A stretch of DNA of 62,517 bases from Flavobacterium sp. LC2016-23 (GTDB taxonomy: Bacteria; Bacteroidota; Bacteroidia; Flavobacteriales; Flavobacteriaceae), in contig NZ_WKKE01000030.1 of assembly GCF_009674775.1 (NCBI RefSeq), forward strand, positions 1-62,517, given 5' to 3'. A program made the position numbers and the translations under genes. A model generated the notes under the pieces. The model ran no database searches. It saw only the letters and a list, made by a program, of their open reading frames with translations, and was not told the origin of the DNA. The first letter of the stretch is position 1. Each line of letters opens with the position of its first letter. Below, piece after piece: positions 35,851 to 44,633 of the stretch.

Positions 35851-35884
35851 TCACCCCTATTAAATAATTATAAATCAAAACATT

Positions 35885-36517
35885 ATGAAACCATCAGTAA
35901 ACTTATTATCTCCGGACAATCACGCTCTGGTATTAATTGACTTTGAAGGCCAGATGGCTTTTGCTACAACCAATATTCCGTTGAGCGAATTGCGGACTAA
36001 CGTTGCCATCATTTCCGGCGCATCAAAAATCTTTAATGTACCAACGGTGGTTACGACAGTAGCCGAAGAAAGTTTTTCCGGTCCTGTTTTCCCTGAAGTA
36101 GAAGAATTTTATCCAATTGCTACTTCAGGATATATTGACCGTACCACTATGAATACGTGGGAAGATGAAAATGCCTATAAAGCAATTACCGGAAAGAATA
36201 AAAAGAAATTAGTCCTTGCCGGATTATGGACAGGCGTTTGTATCGTTGGTCCGGCTTTATCAGCTTTAGAAGAAGGGTATGAAGTGTATGTCATTACAGA
36301 TGCCTGCGGCGATGTAAGCAAAGAAGCGCATGAACGTGCCGTTCAGAGAATGATTCAGGCCGGCGTACAGCCTATCACATCTATTCAGTATTTATTAGAA
36401 CTGCAAAGAGACTGGGGACGTCAGGAAACCTATGTTCCGGTAACGAACCTAATGAAAAAATACGGTGGTTCTTACGGTTTGGGTATTCATTATGCCCATA
36501 ACATGCTGAAACACTAA
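35885..36517 (+). CDS. Isochorismatase-family hydrolase (YcaC-like)
   Basis: The 210-aa protein shows the cysteine-hydrolase triad: Asp in NHALVLIDFEGQMAF (about 19), Lys in KNKKKLVLAGLWTGVC, and Cys in LWTGVCIVGPALSALEEGYEVYVITDA. The C-terminal part (SIQYLLELQRDWGRQETY) resembles YcaC-type hydrolases of unknown substrate. It is the first gene of an operon that, after a repeat-filled gap, probably continues to 42292. Confidence 0.92.
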   Translation: MKPSVNLLSPDNHALVLIDFEGQMAFATTNIPLSELRTNVAIISGASKIFNVPTVVTTVAEESFSGPVFPEVEEFYPIATSGYIDRTTMNTWEDENAYKAITGKNKKKLVLAGLWTGVCIVGPALSALEEGYEVYVITDACGDVSKEAHERAVQRMIQAGVQPITSIQYLLELQRDWGRQETYVPVTNLMKKYGGSYGLGIHYAHNMLKH

Positions 36518-36523
36518 TTGAAA

Positions 36524-36654
36524 AGTTTACAGTTTACAGTTTACAGTCACAGTAAGCAGTAGTAAGTGAACCGCAAACTGAGACTGTGACTGAGACTGAG
36601 ACTGAGACTGCAAACTACAAACCATCAACCATCAACCATAAACCATAAACCATT
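36524..36654. repeat. Short tandem repeats after the isochorismatase gene
   Basis: Three GTTTACA heptamers begin 6 bases after the stop, then degenerate units, (ACTGAG) hexamers, and finally ACCATCA/ACCATAA heptamers just before the next gene. The first half (GTTTACAGTCACAG) and second half (CTGTGACTGAGACTG) are inversely related and could fold into a hairpin. Confidence 0.85.
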
Positions 36655-38043
36655 TTGACTTCAATAAAATCCATATCGACAAACATCAGGATAATTATAC
36701 TGTCTTTTCTATTGCCGGGAAGCATGGCTACAGCTCAGAATTTTAAGCTGTTGCGTTATGATGAAAACTATGAATTCTTAAAAGATTCAACACGGAATTT
36801 TTATGAGAATTTAAAATTCGTTCCCTTAAACAACCAGAAAGACATTTATATTTCTTTTGGTGGTGAAGCGCGATTTGAATATGTGGATTTCAACAATGAA
36901 GACTGGGGAAGGCTCAATATTGGCCACAACAACTTTTTATTGCAGCGATACGATCTTCATGCCGATATTCATTTAGGAAAAACCTTCAGGGTATTTGCAC
37001 AATTAAGAAGTGCCTTGCAGGACGGGAGAAGCAATGGTCCGCGTGGTATTGACGAAGATCAGCTCAATGTTCAGAATCTTTTCATTGATGTCAGTCTATG
37101 GCGGAAAGAAGATCAGAAAATAATCATTCGTGCCGGAAGACAGGAATTGGATTATGGTTCCGGAAGACTGATTTCGGTAAGAGAAGGTCCGAATGCACGG
37201 CTTTATTTCACCGGAGGAAAAATAATGTATTCGTCCGCCCGATTCTCTATTGACGGATTTGCGATGATGGCAGATACCATAAACACCGGAGCTTTTGACA
37301 ATAAAATGTCGAAACAGCTCAATCTTTGGGGTGCTTATTCGAAAATCATTTTCCCAAAAGCCGGAAACCTGGACCTCTATTATCTCGGAATCAAAAGAAA
37401 CGAATCGGTGTTTGAAGAAGGAATGGCGAGCGAAAAACGACATACGATAGGCACACGGTTTTGGAAATACGGCGGTGGCTTTATTTACAATCTGGAAGCG
37501 GCGTATCAATTTGGGAGTTTTGGCACCGGAAATATCAACGCCTGGACCGGATCTGTTGATATCGGCTATTCTTTCGAAAATATAAAATTCAAACCCACCC
37601 TAAATCTTCGAAATGATTACATCTCCGGAGACAAAAACAAAAACGATGGTAATCTGCAAACGTTCAATCCGTTGTACCCAAAAGGAGGTTATTTTGGCTT
37701 CAGTCCACAGGTAGGTCCGGTAAACCTTATCGATATACATCCGTATGCTACACTGGATTTACTGCCAGAACTAAAGATGCAGGTCGATGTGGTTTTAAAC
37801 TGGAGGTATTCACTGCAGGACGGGGTTTACAGGCCAAGCGGGAGCTTAAATCTTCCCGGAAGTGCTTCGGCAGAACGGTATATCGGAACCGCCTATCTGG
37901 CCAATTTTTCATACAGCATCAACAAATATATTTCGGTAGTCAGCGGGATTCAGTATTTTAAAACCGGTGCTTTTATCGACGACATAATCCCAAATTCCAA
38001 AGACGGTGTGTTCTTTAACGCCAGACTCGGATTTAAATTTTAA
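36655..38043 (+). CDS. Outer-membrane porin, alginate-export family-like
   Basis: The 462-aa product has a signal peptide (IIILSFLLPGSMATAQ) and a beta-barrel pattern: alternating strands with Tyr/Phe/Gly ends (FGGEARFEYVDFN, LLQRYDLHADIHLG, RAGRQELDYGSGRLIS, FNARLGFKF at the C-terminus ending in Phe). It fits the AlgE-like alginate export family of porins. The start is TTG 36655; no ATG is available before residue 24, inside the signal peptide. In this operon it could pass an aromatic or amide substrate for the downstream hydrolases (inference). Confidence 0.85.
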   Translation: MTSIKSISTNIRIIILSFLLPGSMATAQNFKLLRYDENYEFLKDSTRNFYENLKFVPLNNQKDIYISFGGEARFEYVDFNNEDWGRLNIGHNNFLLQRYDLHADIHLGKTFRVFAQLRSALQDGRSNGPRGIDEDQLNVQNLFIDVSLWRKEDQKIIIRAGRQELDYGSGRLISVREGPNARLYFTGGKIMYSSARFSIDGFAMMADTINTGAFDNKMSKQLNLWGAYSKIIFPKAGNLDLYYLGIKRNESVFEEGMASEKRHTIGTRFWKYGGGFIYNLEAAYQFGSFGTGNINAWTGSVDIGYSFENIKFKPTLNLRNDYISGDKNKNDGNLQTFNPLYPKGGYFGFSPQVGPVNLIDIHPYATLDLLPELKMQVDVVLNWRYSLQDGVYRPSGSLNLPGSASAERYIGTAYLANFSYSINKYISVVSGIQYFKTGAFIDDIIPNSKDGVFFNARLGFKF

Positions 38044-38060
38044 CCATTAAATTCATAACT

Positions 38061-38810
38061 ATGAAAAACATAGCCATTTTCAACCAGTACAGACTTAGAT
38101 ATTTTTCTGTATTTCTTTTGACATTTTTATTTGCTGCTCCCCTGTCTTTTGCCCAAACGGCTCCTGAAACCAAAATGGCCTCACTTGGAACTACCGTTAC
38201 CTGGGGAAAAGTAGACAACGTTGCCATAAACGGATTGGTTCAGGGTCCTTCTTCAGCTGAAGCAGAATTACAGGTCGCCTGTGTTTTTGAATACACAGAA
38301 GGAGACATCTTCAACCCTCCTGCCCTTCCTGCCAACCTAAACGGAATGGTACATTTAGATGATGCCTTAAAAGGTACTATTACCGAATTGCGCAAAAGCG
38401 GCAAATTTACAGGACATTGTCTTGAAACCTTATTGATCATACCTCCTAAAGGAACACTGGCAGCCAAAAAATTATTGCTTATCGGTCTGGGTGACCGTAC
38501 TAAATTTACACCGGAGGTAATGATCAGTGTGGGAAGTGTTGCCATGCGGGAAGCATTGCGTCTGGGGGTCAGCAATTACGCTTTTGCAAGTGATATTAAA
38601 GATGCGGGAATTGATTCTCCAACGGCTTTAATTGCAACAAATGTCGTTTTAGGTGCATTTGAAGCCTACAGAACACAAACCTATTTAAAAGATAAAAAAC
38701 TATCCGATCACAAGCCTTTAAACAAAATCATTTTGCTGGCGGGACCTGCATTTTATAGTATTGCAGGAGAAGGAATCAAAGAGGCCATTACGACACTTAA
38801 CGCTAAATAA
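38061..38810 (+). CDS. Secreted stand-alone M17 aminopeptidase N-terminal domain
   Basis: A 249-aa protein with a signal peptide (FLLTFLFAAPLSFAQ) followed only by the Peptidase_M17 N-terminal (macro-like) domain: ELQVACVFEYTEGDIF, LNGMVHLDDALKGTITELRKSGKFTG, GTLAAKKLLLIGLGDRTKF, AMREALRLGVSNYAF. The catalytic C-terminal domain with its metal-binding residues is absent. It may bind peptides or nucleotide-like ligands. It is 17 bases after the porin gene and 7 before the amidohydrolase. Confidence 0.82.
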   Translation: MKNIAIFNQYRLRYFSVFLLTFLFAAPLSFAQTAPETKMASLGTTVTWGKVDNVAINGLVQGPSSAEAELQVACVFEYTEGDIFNPPALPANLNGMVHLDDALKGTITELRKSGKFTGHCLETLLIIPPKGTLAAKKLLLIGLGDRTKFTPEVMISVGSVAMREALRLGVSNYAFASDIKDAGIDSPTALIATNVVLGAFEAYRTQTYLKDKKLSDHKPLNKIILLAGPAFYSIAGEGIKEAITTLNAK

Positions 38811-38817
38811 CTGAATT

Positions 38818-40704
38818 ATGAAAGCAGATCTGATTTTATTCAACGGCAAAATTCATAGTTTCAATACTGAAACCCCAACTATTACAGCGGTAGCCATCAA
38901 GGACGGAAAGTTTATTGCAGTAGGAACTGACAGCGATATAATGGAATTTGCAGCCGAAGAAACCAAAATAATCGACCTTCAGAACAGAAGAGTGGTTCCG
39001 GGAATCAACGATTCGCACATTCACCTGATTCGTGGCGGCTTAAACTATAATTTAGAATTACGCTGGGATGGTGTTCCGTCTCTGGCGGATGCCCTCAGAA
39101 TGCTGAAAGAGCAGGTGGATCGCACTCCGAATCCGCAATGGGTTCGTGTGGTGGGCGGCTGGTCGGAATTTCAGTTTGCGGAACGCAGAATGCCGACTCT
39201 AGAAGAAATCAACACGATTGCTCCTGAAACTCCGGTTTTCATCCTGCATTTATATGACAGGGCGATGATGAACAGGGCGGCGTTAAAAGCAGTCGGTTAT
39301 ACTAAAAATACACCGGCACCTCCCGGAGGACAGATCGAGCGCGATTCGAACGGTGAACCCACCGGACTTATTATTGCAACGCCAAACGCCATGATTTTGT
39401 ATTCGACTCTCGCCAAAGGCCCGACGCTTTCTTACGAGCATCAAATCAATTCGACGCGCCATTTCATGAAAGAACTGAACCGTTTCGGAATCACCAGTGT
39501 TATCGATGCGGGTGGCGGATTTCAGAATTTTCCGGACGATTACAAAGTGGTCAACGAACTGAATGAAAAAAAACAGCTGACCGTACGAATTGCGTATAAT
39601 TTGTTCACACAAAAACCAAAACACGAGTTTGAAGATTTCGAAGACTGGATCGATACCGTCAAATTATATCAGGGAGACGATATGTACCGCCATAATGGTG
39701 CGGGTGAAATGCTGGTTTTTTCTGCTGCCGATTTTGAAGATTTCCTGCAGCCAAGACCGGATCTTCCTGAAAATATGGAAGCGGAACTGGAAAAAGTAGT
39801 GCGCCTTTTGGTTGAAAATCGTTGGCCTTTCCGACTTCACGCGACGTATAACGAAAGCATTTCAAGATTTTTAAATGTATTCGAAAAGATCAATCAGGAA
39901 ATTCCGTTTAACGGATTGCCGTGGATATTTGACCATGCCGAAACGATTGACGAAAGAAACATCGAACGTGTCAAAAATCTGGGCGGCGGTATCGCCGTAC
40001 AAAGCAGAATGGCGTATCAGGGCGAATATTTCACTGATCGATACGGTGCAAAAGCAGCCGAGAATACTCCGCCCATTAAAAAAATGATCGAGATGGAAGT
40101 ACCCGTTGGTGCGGGTTCTGATGCTACGAGAGTCAGCAGTTACAATCCGTGGGTTTCCATGTACTGGATGACCGTCGGAAAAACGGTTGGAGGTTTACAA
40201 TTGTACAATGAAACCCGATTAAACAGGGAAACCGCTTTGGAACTGTACACCAGGGGAAGTGCCTGGTTTTCTCAGGAACAAGCCAAAAAAGGGGATATCA
40301 GAACCGGAATGTTTGCCGATTTGGTGGTTTTAGACCGTGACTATTTTACGATCAACGATGAAGACATTAAAAAAATCGAAGCCGACCTGACCATCGTTGA
40401 CGGAAAAATTGTGTATGCCAACGGAGATTTCTCCTCGTTTTCACCACCGCACATTCCGATCCTGCCGGACTGGTCCCCTACCAATATTTACAACGGGTAC
40501 CCCGTCAGAAGCAATTTGCAGGGCGCCATCGAAAAGAACGCAAAAGCAACTGCAAAACCAAACCTGACGTCTCAGATACACAGCTGCAGCGGAAGCTGCG
40601 ACGTTCATGCTCACAGTCACGATGTGGCCCGAATGAGCAATGTTCCGGTCAATAACTATACGGCATTTTGGGGTGCTTTGGGCTGCTCCTGTTTTGCTTT
40701 TTAA
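38818..40704 (+). CDS. Amidohydrolase family protein (YtcJ-like)
   Basis: This 628-aa enzyme belongs to the metal-dependent amidohydrolase-3/YtcJ group: DLQNRRVVPGINDSHIHLIRGG gives the first H-x-H pair, HATYNES and FDHAETIDE later His ligands, and AGSDATRVSSYNPW the catalytic Asp. The last 45 residues are unusual, with Cys and His (HSCSGSCDVHAHSHDVAR, then LGCSCFAF), suggesting an extra metal site. It has no signal peptide, so it acts in the cytoplasm. Substrate is unknown. Confidence 0.92.
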   Translation: MKADLILFNGKIHSFNTETPTITAVAIKDGKFIAVGTDSDIMEFAAEETKIIDLQNRRVVPGINDSHIHLIRGGLNYNLELRWDGVPSLADALRMLKEQVDRTPNPQWVRVVGGWSEFQFAERRMPTLEEINTIAPETPVFILHLYDRAMMNRAALKAVGYTKNTPAPPGGQIERDSNGEPTGLIIATPNAMILYSTLAKGPTLSYEHQINSTRHFMKELNRFGITSVIDAGGGFQNFPDDYKVVNELNEKKQLTVRIAYNLFTQKPKHEFEDFEDWIDTVKLYQGDDMYRHNGAGEMLVFSAADFEDFLQPRPDLPENMEAELEKVVRLLVENRWPFRLHATYNESISRFLNVFEKINQEIPFNGLPWIFDHAETIDERNIERVKNLGGGIAVQSRMAYQGEYFTDRYGAKAAENTPPIKKMIEMEVPVGAGSDATRVSSYNPWVSMYWMTVGKTVGGLQLYNETRLNRETALELYTRGSAWFSQEQAKKGDIRTGMFADLVVLDRDYFTINDEDIKKIEADLTIVDGKIVYANGDFSSFSPPHIPILPDWSPTNIYNGYPVRSNLQGAIEKNAKATAKPNLTSQIHSCSGSCDVHAHSHDVARMSNVPVNNYTAFWGALGCSCFAF

Positions 40705-40715
40705 ATTTTAATGAA

Positions 40716-41144
40716 ATGAACGAAATTATAAAACAAATCCTGTATTCCGATTTAGGAACAGCATTCAGTAATGCAGCACTTTTAGTTTTTAGGGTTTTAC
40801 TCGCTATTGAACTTTTCAGAGTACACGGAATGAAAAAATTCCGTGTCGAAAACGGACAAAGGGAACATGTTCCAAATCCGCTGCATTTACCTGAAAAACT
40901 AAACGGTTTAGTAGCCACTTTCTCTGATACCGTTGTTCCGTTTCTTCTTATTCTGGGTATCGGAACCAGACTTGCTGTATTGCCCACCATTGGCGTGACA
41001 GCCGTTGGGTATTTTGTCGTGCACAGAAAAGATTCGCTCGAAGTGCGTGATGTTCCGTACATGTACACCCTGTCCTTATTATTAATTCTGGCACTTGGCG
41101 CCGGAAAATATTCACTTGATTATTATTTATTAAACCTCCTTTAA
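40716..41144 (+). CDS. DoxX-family membrane protein
   Basis: The 142-aa product from ATG 40716 has four membrane segments (about 14-30, 60-80, 82-100, 112-130) and the DoxX pattern ALLVFRVLLAIELFRVHGMKKF, ATFSDTVVPFLLILGIGTRLA and SLLLILALGAGKYSLDYYL. The longer frame from 40668 overlaps the amidohydrolase and is rejected. DoxX proteins are linked to thiol and redox stress. Confidence 0.88.
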   Translation: MNEIIKQILYSDLGTAFSNAALLVFRVLLAIELFRVHGMKKFRVENGQREHVPNPLHLPEKLNGLVATFSDTVVPFLLILGIGTRLAVLPTIGVTAVGYFVVHRKDSLEVRDVPYMYTLSLLLILALGAGKYSLDYYLLNLL

Positions 41145-41145
41145 A

Positions 41146-41619
41146 ATGAAAGCAAACATCGGAATTAAACAAGAAAGCATCTCCAAAGTAGCAGATGTAT
41201 TAACAAAAGTTCTGGCTGACGAATTTGTACTGTATACCAAAACAAAAAAAGCACACTGGAATGTTGAAGGACCTGATTTTTACAACAAACACCTTTTCTT
41301 CGAACAGCAATACGAAGCATTGGATGAAATTGTAGATACTGTTGCAGAACGAATCAGAACTTTAGGCCATTATGCTCCCGGAACGCTGAAAGAATACCTG
41401 GCTTTAACGCATCTTACCGAAGAAACCAGAGAAAAAAACGACAGTACCGGCTATATCAAAGAATTACTGGCGGACCACGAAAGTATTTTAATTCACTTAC
41501 GTGAAAACATTAATAATTTTGCTGCTGAATTGCACGATGCCGGAACCAGTGATTATATCACAGGGCTTTTGGAAAACCATGAAAAAATGGCCTGGATGCT
41601 TCGCGCCCACCTGAAATAA
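41146..41619 (+). CDS. dps: Dps-family DNA-protection ferritin
   Basis: At 157 aa, with a one-base gap after doxX. The ferroxidase residues are visible: His in KTKKAHWNVEGPDFYNKHLFFEQQYEALDEIVDTVAERI (His, Asp and Glu ligands). It forms a dodecamer that oxidises and stores iron and protects DNA from peroxide. Its presence in this operon points to an oxidative or electrophile stress response. Confidence 0.96.
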   Translation: MKANIGIKQESISKVADVLTKVLADEFVLYTKTKKAHWNVEGPDFYNKHLFFEQQYEALDEIVDTVAERIRTLGHYAPGTLKEYLALTHLTEETREKNDSTGYIKELLADHESILIHLRENINNFAAELHDAGTSDYITGLLENHEKMAWMLRAHLK

Positions 41620-41626
41620 TCGGATT

Positions 41627-42292
41627 ATGGAAATTCAGAAAAATATTTGGTATGTTACCCTGCTGCTCACCATGATAGCAGGGTATTGCGATACCGTAAC
41701 TTTTGTGGCGGCAGATTCGATTTTTTCGGCGCATGTTACGGGCAACTTTATTGTCTTTGCTTATCAGATTATCAAAGGATCAGACCTGCATGCCTGGGTA
41801 AAACTGCTCACGTTCCCGGTTTTTATTCTGGCCGTGATTACGGGTGGGCGAATTGCTTTAAAAAGTGTCAATCATTATACCATCTTATTTTGGGAAGGGA
41901 TCCTTTTGGTTTTAGGCGGTATTGCAACTTATGTTTTTGGTTATCTGGAAATTTTCTCAGAATGGACGATGTATGCCGTTGCAATGACAACCGTCTTTGC
42001 CATGGGACTTCAGAACGCTTTCGGAAAATTGTATGCTAAAGAAACACACGGCCCCACCACCATGATGACGGGAAATGTAACTCAGGCTTCTCTGGATTTA
42101 GGAAACCTGTTAAAAAATGGCTTAAAAGATGCTGATGTGCTGCTCAGTTTTAAGAAACAGCTGGTTACCATAACCGGATTTCTTACAGGCTGCTTTTTAG
42201 GGGCAATTGCCGGAAAGTTTTTTGGTTTAGGAACGTTGGTTTTGCCTGGAGCGGCCATGATTATATGTTACCTCTACCACCGTGAATGGTAA
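41627..42292 (+). CDS. YoaK/DUF1275-family membrane protein
   Basis: This 221-aa protein has six membrane segments and the DUF1275 pattern MIAGYCDTVTFVAADSIFSAHVTGN, AMTTVFAMGLQNAFGKLYAK and HGPTTMMTGNVTQASLDLGNLL. It is of unknown function. It is the last gene of the isochorismatase operon, 7 bases after dps. Confidence 0.92.
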   Translation: MEIQKNIWYVTLLLTMIAGYCDTVTFVAADSIFSAHVTGNFIVFAYQIIKGSDLHAWVKLLTFPVFILAVITGGRIALKSVNHYTILFWEGILLVLGGIATYVFGYLEIFSEWTMYAVAMTTVFAMGLQNAFGKLYAKETHGPTTMMTGNVTQASLDLGNLLKNGLKDADVLLSFKKQLVTITGFLTGCFLGAIAGKFFGLGTLVLPGAAMIICYLYHREW

Positions 42293-42299
42293 ACAAACC

Positions 42300-42315
42300 C
42301 GGGTATAGCGTTGCA
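42300..42315 (+). promoter_or_regulatory. Possible sigma-54 promoter of the kinase operon
   Basis: CGGGTATAGCGTTGCA has GG-N10-GC spacing and an exact TTGCA at -12, but a poor -24 beyond the GG. It lies 29 bases before ATG 42345, and the operon encodes a sigma-54-dependent response regulator, so autoregulation is plausible. Confidence 0.45.
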
Positions 42316-42344
42316 GATTTCTGATAATATAGTATCTTTAAAAA

Positions 42345-44624
42345 ATGAATTTTCTCTCTTTTATTTCTGCCAAAAAACACATAAGTATCTTATGTACAGC
42401 CTTCTTGTTTTTACTGACAGGCATTTCCGGAATAGCACAGTCTAAGGAAGATCCCGATCAGTTAAAAAAGAAAATTGCTTCCGCTGAACGTGACAGCCAA
42501 AAGGTCGAATTACTTTTGGCTTTAAGCTATTATTATCTTACCAAACCCGGAGAGTTTAAAGCGGATCTTGACAGTGCCGATAATTTAAATTTTGAAGCAG
42601 AAAAATTAAGCAACAGCTTAGATTATAAGCCCGGAAAAGGAAAAGCAATTCTGTTGTCCGCACAAATTTGCAGAGAAAAAGGCGATGCTGAAAAAGCACT
42701 AATTATTACGAATAAAGCTTTGGCCTATTCGGTAAAAAACAATCTACCCGTTCTAAAAGCAGATGTTTACAGAGAACTTTGTGCCTACAAAGGTTATGAA
42801 AAAGAGGATGTAGAAGAAAAAATAAAATATCTTGAAATCGCAATTCCGCTTTATAAAAAAAGTAAGGCTTACAAAAAACAGGCAGATGCTCTAAAAGATC
42901 TTGGTGACTATTACGGAAGTATAGAAGAAAATCAAAAAGCATTAATGCATTTAGAAAACGCAGTTGCTATTTATAAAGCTATTGGTTTTAAGGCACTTCA
43001 GGGCGTTTATACATTAATGTCAGACAATTACGGGATTTTACAAAACACGCAACTGTCATTGCAATATGCATTAATGGCAGAAAAAACAGCCGAAGAAACT
43101 CATGATACCAGTTATCAGTTATGTACCATTTATAATCATCTTGGCCTTGCTTATTATGATCTTCTCAAATATGACTTAGCTTTTTCTAATTTTGAAAAAG
43201 CGCTGAATATTGCATTAGAAAATAAAAACGTAAGTGATATTAATACAATAAGTTACAATCTGGCATCATTATACTGCCAGCAAAAAAATTATCGTGAAGC
43301 ATTGCGCACGCTTAAACGAACTGCCACGGATTATCCTCCACAAGATGAGGTTACCAGAATAAGACAGCGCTTTATATTTGTAGTCTGCTACTCTATGCTT
43401 AAACAACTTGATAAAGCGAAACCGTATTATGAGCAAATACTAAAAGATTATAAGGAATCTGACGCCGGTCTTGCTTATAAACTTACCGGAATTATCATTT
43501 ATTTACAACAATCCGGACAGGTAGAAAAAACGTATGCCTACATTGAAAAATTTAAAGAATTTGCTAAAAAATCGAATAAGCTCATTCTTTATTCTCAGGT
43601 CGAACTCTTGTCTTTTCAATCTGATCATGCCAGTAAAAAATACGAATCTGCCATAAAACATTTGCAGAAACATCAGCTCCTGAGAGATTCTCTTTTTAAC
43701 GTGGAAAAACTGAAACAGTCCGCAGCATTGCAGCTTCAATTTGAAACAGAAAAAAAAGACAAAAACATTAAACTGCTAACACAGCAGGGGAAATTACAGG
43801 AAATAAAAATTCATAATGATAAGATCATTCGGTATGTCTTTATCGGAAGCGTTTGGGTTTTGGTCCTTTTCCTGGCATTTTTGTACAATAGTTTCAGGTC
43901 CAAAAAGAAAAAGAACGAAGAACTGGAAATTCAGCGGCAACAGATTAATGAACAGAACGAACTGAACAAAAAAATGCTGGTTGAGAAAGAGTGGCTTTTA
44001 AAGGAAATTCACCATCGTGTCAAAAACAACCTGCAGATTGTCATCAGTTTATTAAACACACAATCCGCTTATCTCGATAACGAAGATGCATTAATGGCCA
44101 TACAAAACAGTCAGCACCGCATGCACGCCATGTCACTGATCCATCAAAAATTATATCAGTCAGATAATCTGGCTAATATCGATATGTCCTGGTACATTCA
44201 TGAGCTGATCAGCTATATGAAAGAATGTTTTGATACCGATAAAAACATTAATTTTATTTTAGATACTGAAAAAGTATATCTGGATGTTGCCCAGGCAGTT
44301 CCGCTGGGACTAATTATAAACGAAGCCATAAACAATGCCATCAAATATGCTTTTCCGTCAGACAGAAAGGGAGAAGTAATGGTTTCACTTAAAAATACAG
44401 AAGAAAACAACTATCAGCTGATCATCAAAGATAACGGAGTAGGTCTTCCCGACCATTTTGAAACGCTCGAAAGAAATTCACTTGGCATGAATCTGATGAT
44501 TGGTTTAAGCGACCAGATTGACGGTACTTTCAACATGGAAAATAATAACGGACTTGCCATCACAATTACATTTACAAGAAACATGGAATTTGAAGGAGCT
44601 GCTGAAAATTCTGAAATAATATAA
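42345..44624 (+). CDS. TPR-containing sensor histidine kinase (HisKA_2 type)
   Basis: A 759-aa protein: signal-like N-terminus (FLFLLTGISGIAQ), a periplasmic TPR region (about 60-480; KALIITNKALAYSVKNN, DALKDLGDYYGSIEENQKAL, LGLAYYDLLKYDLAFSNFEKAL), one membrane helix (about 497-515), a coiled coil, DHp box EIHHRVKNNLQ (His about 556-557), and HATPase (NEAINNAIKYAF, DNGVGLPDHF). The canonical His is present. It is followed after 9 bases by the sigma-54 response regulator, an evident two-component pair. Confidence 0.94.
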   Translation: MNFLSFISAKKHISILCTAFLFLLTGISGIAQSKEDPDQLKKKIASAERDSQKVELLLALSYYYLTKPGEFKADLDSADNLNFEAEKLSNSLDYKPGKGKAILLSAQICREKGDAEKALIITNKALAYSVKNNLPVLKADVYRELCAYKGYEKEDVEEKIKYLEIAIPLYKKSKAYKKQADALKDLGDYYGSIEENQKALMHLENAVAIYKAIGFKALQGVYTLMSDNYGILQNTQLSLQYALMAEKTAEETHDTSYQLCTIYNHLGLAYYDLLKYDLAFSNFEKALNIALENKNVSDINTISYNLASLYCQQKNYREALRTLKRTATDYPPQDEVTRIRQRFIFVVCYSMLKQLDKAKPYYEQILKDYKESDAGLAYKLTGIIIYLQQSGQVEKTYAYIEKFKEFAKKSNKLILYSQVELLSFQSDHASKKYESAIKHLQKHQLLRDSLFNVEKLKQSAALQLQFETEKKDKNIKLLTQQGKLQEIKIHNDKIIRYVFIGSVWVLVLFLAFLYNSFRSKKKKNEELEIQRQQINEQNELNKKMLVEKEWLLKEIHHRVKNNLQIVISLLNTQSAYLDNEDALMAIQNSQHRMHAMSLIHQKLYQSDNLANIDMSWYIHELISYMKECFDTDKNINFILDTEKVYLDVAQAVPLGLIINEAINNAIKYAFPSDRKGEVMVSLKNTEENNYQLIIKDNGVGLPDHFETLERNSLGMNLMIGLSDQIDGTFNMENNNGLAITITFTRNMEFEGAAENSEII

Positions 44625-44633
44625 ATTTAGGTA

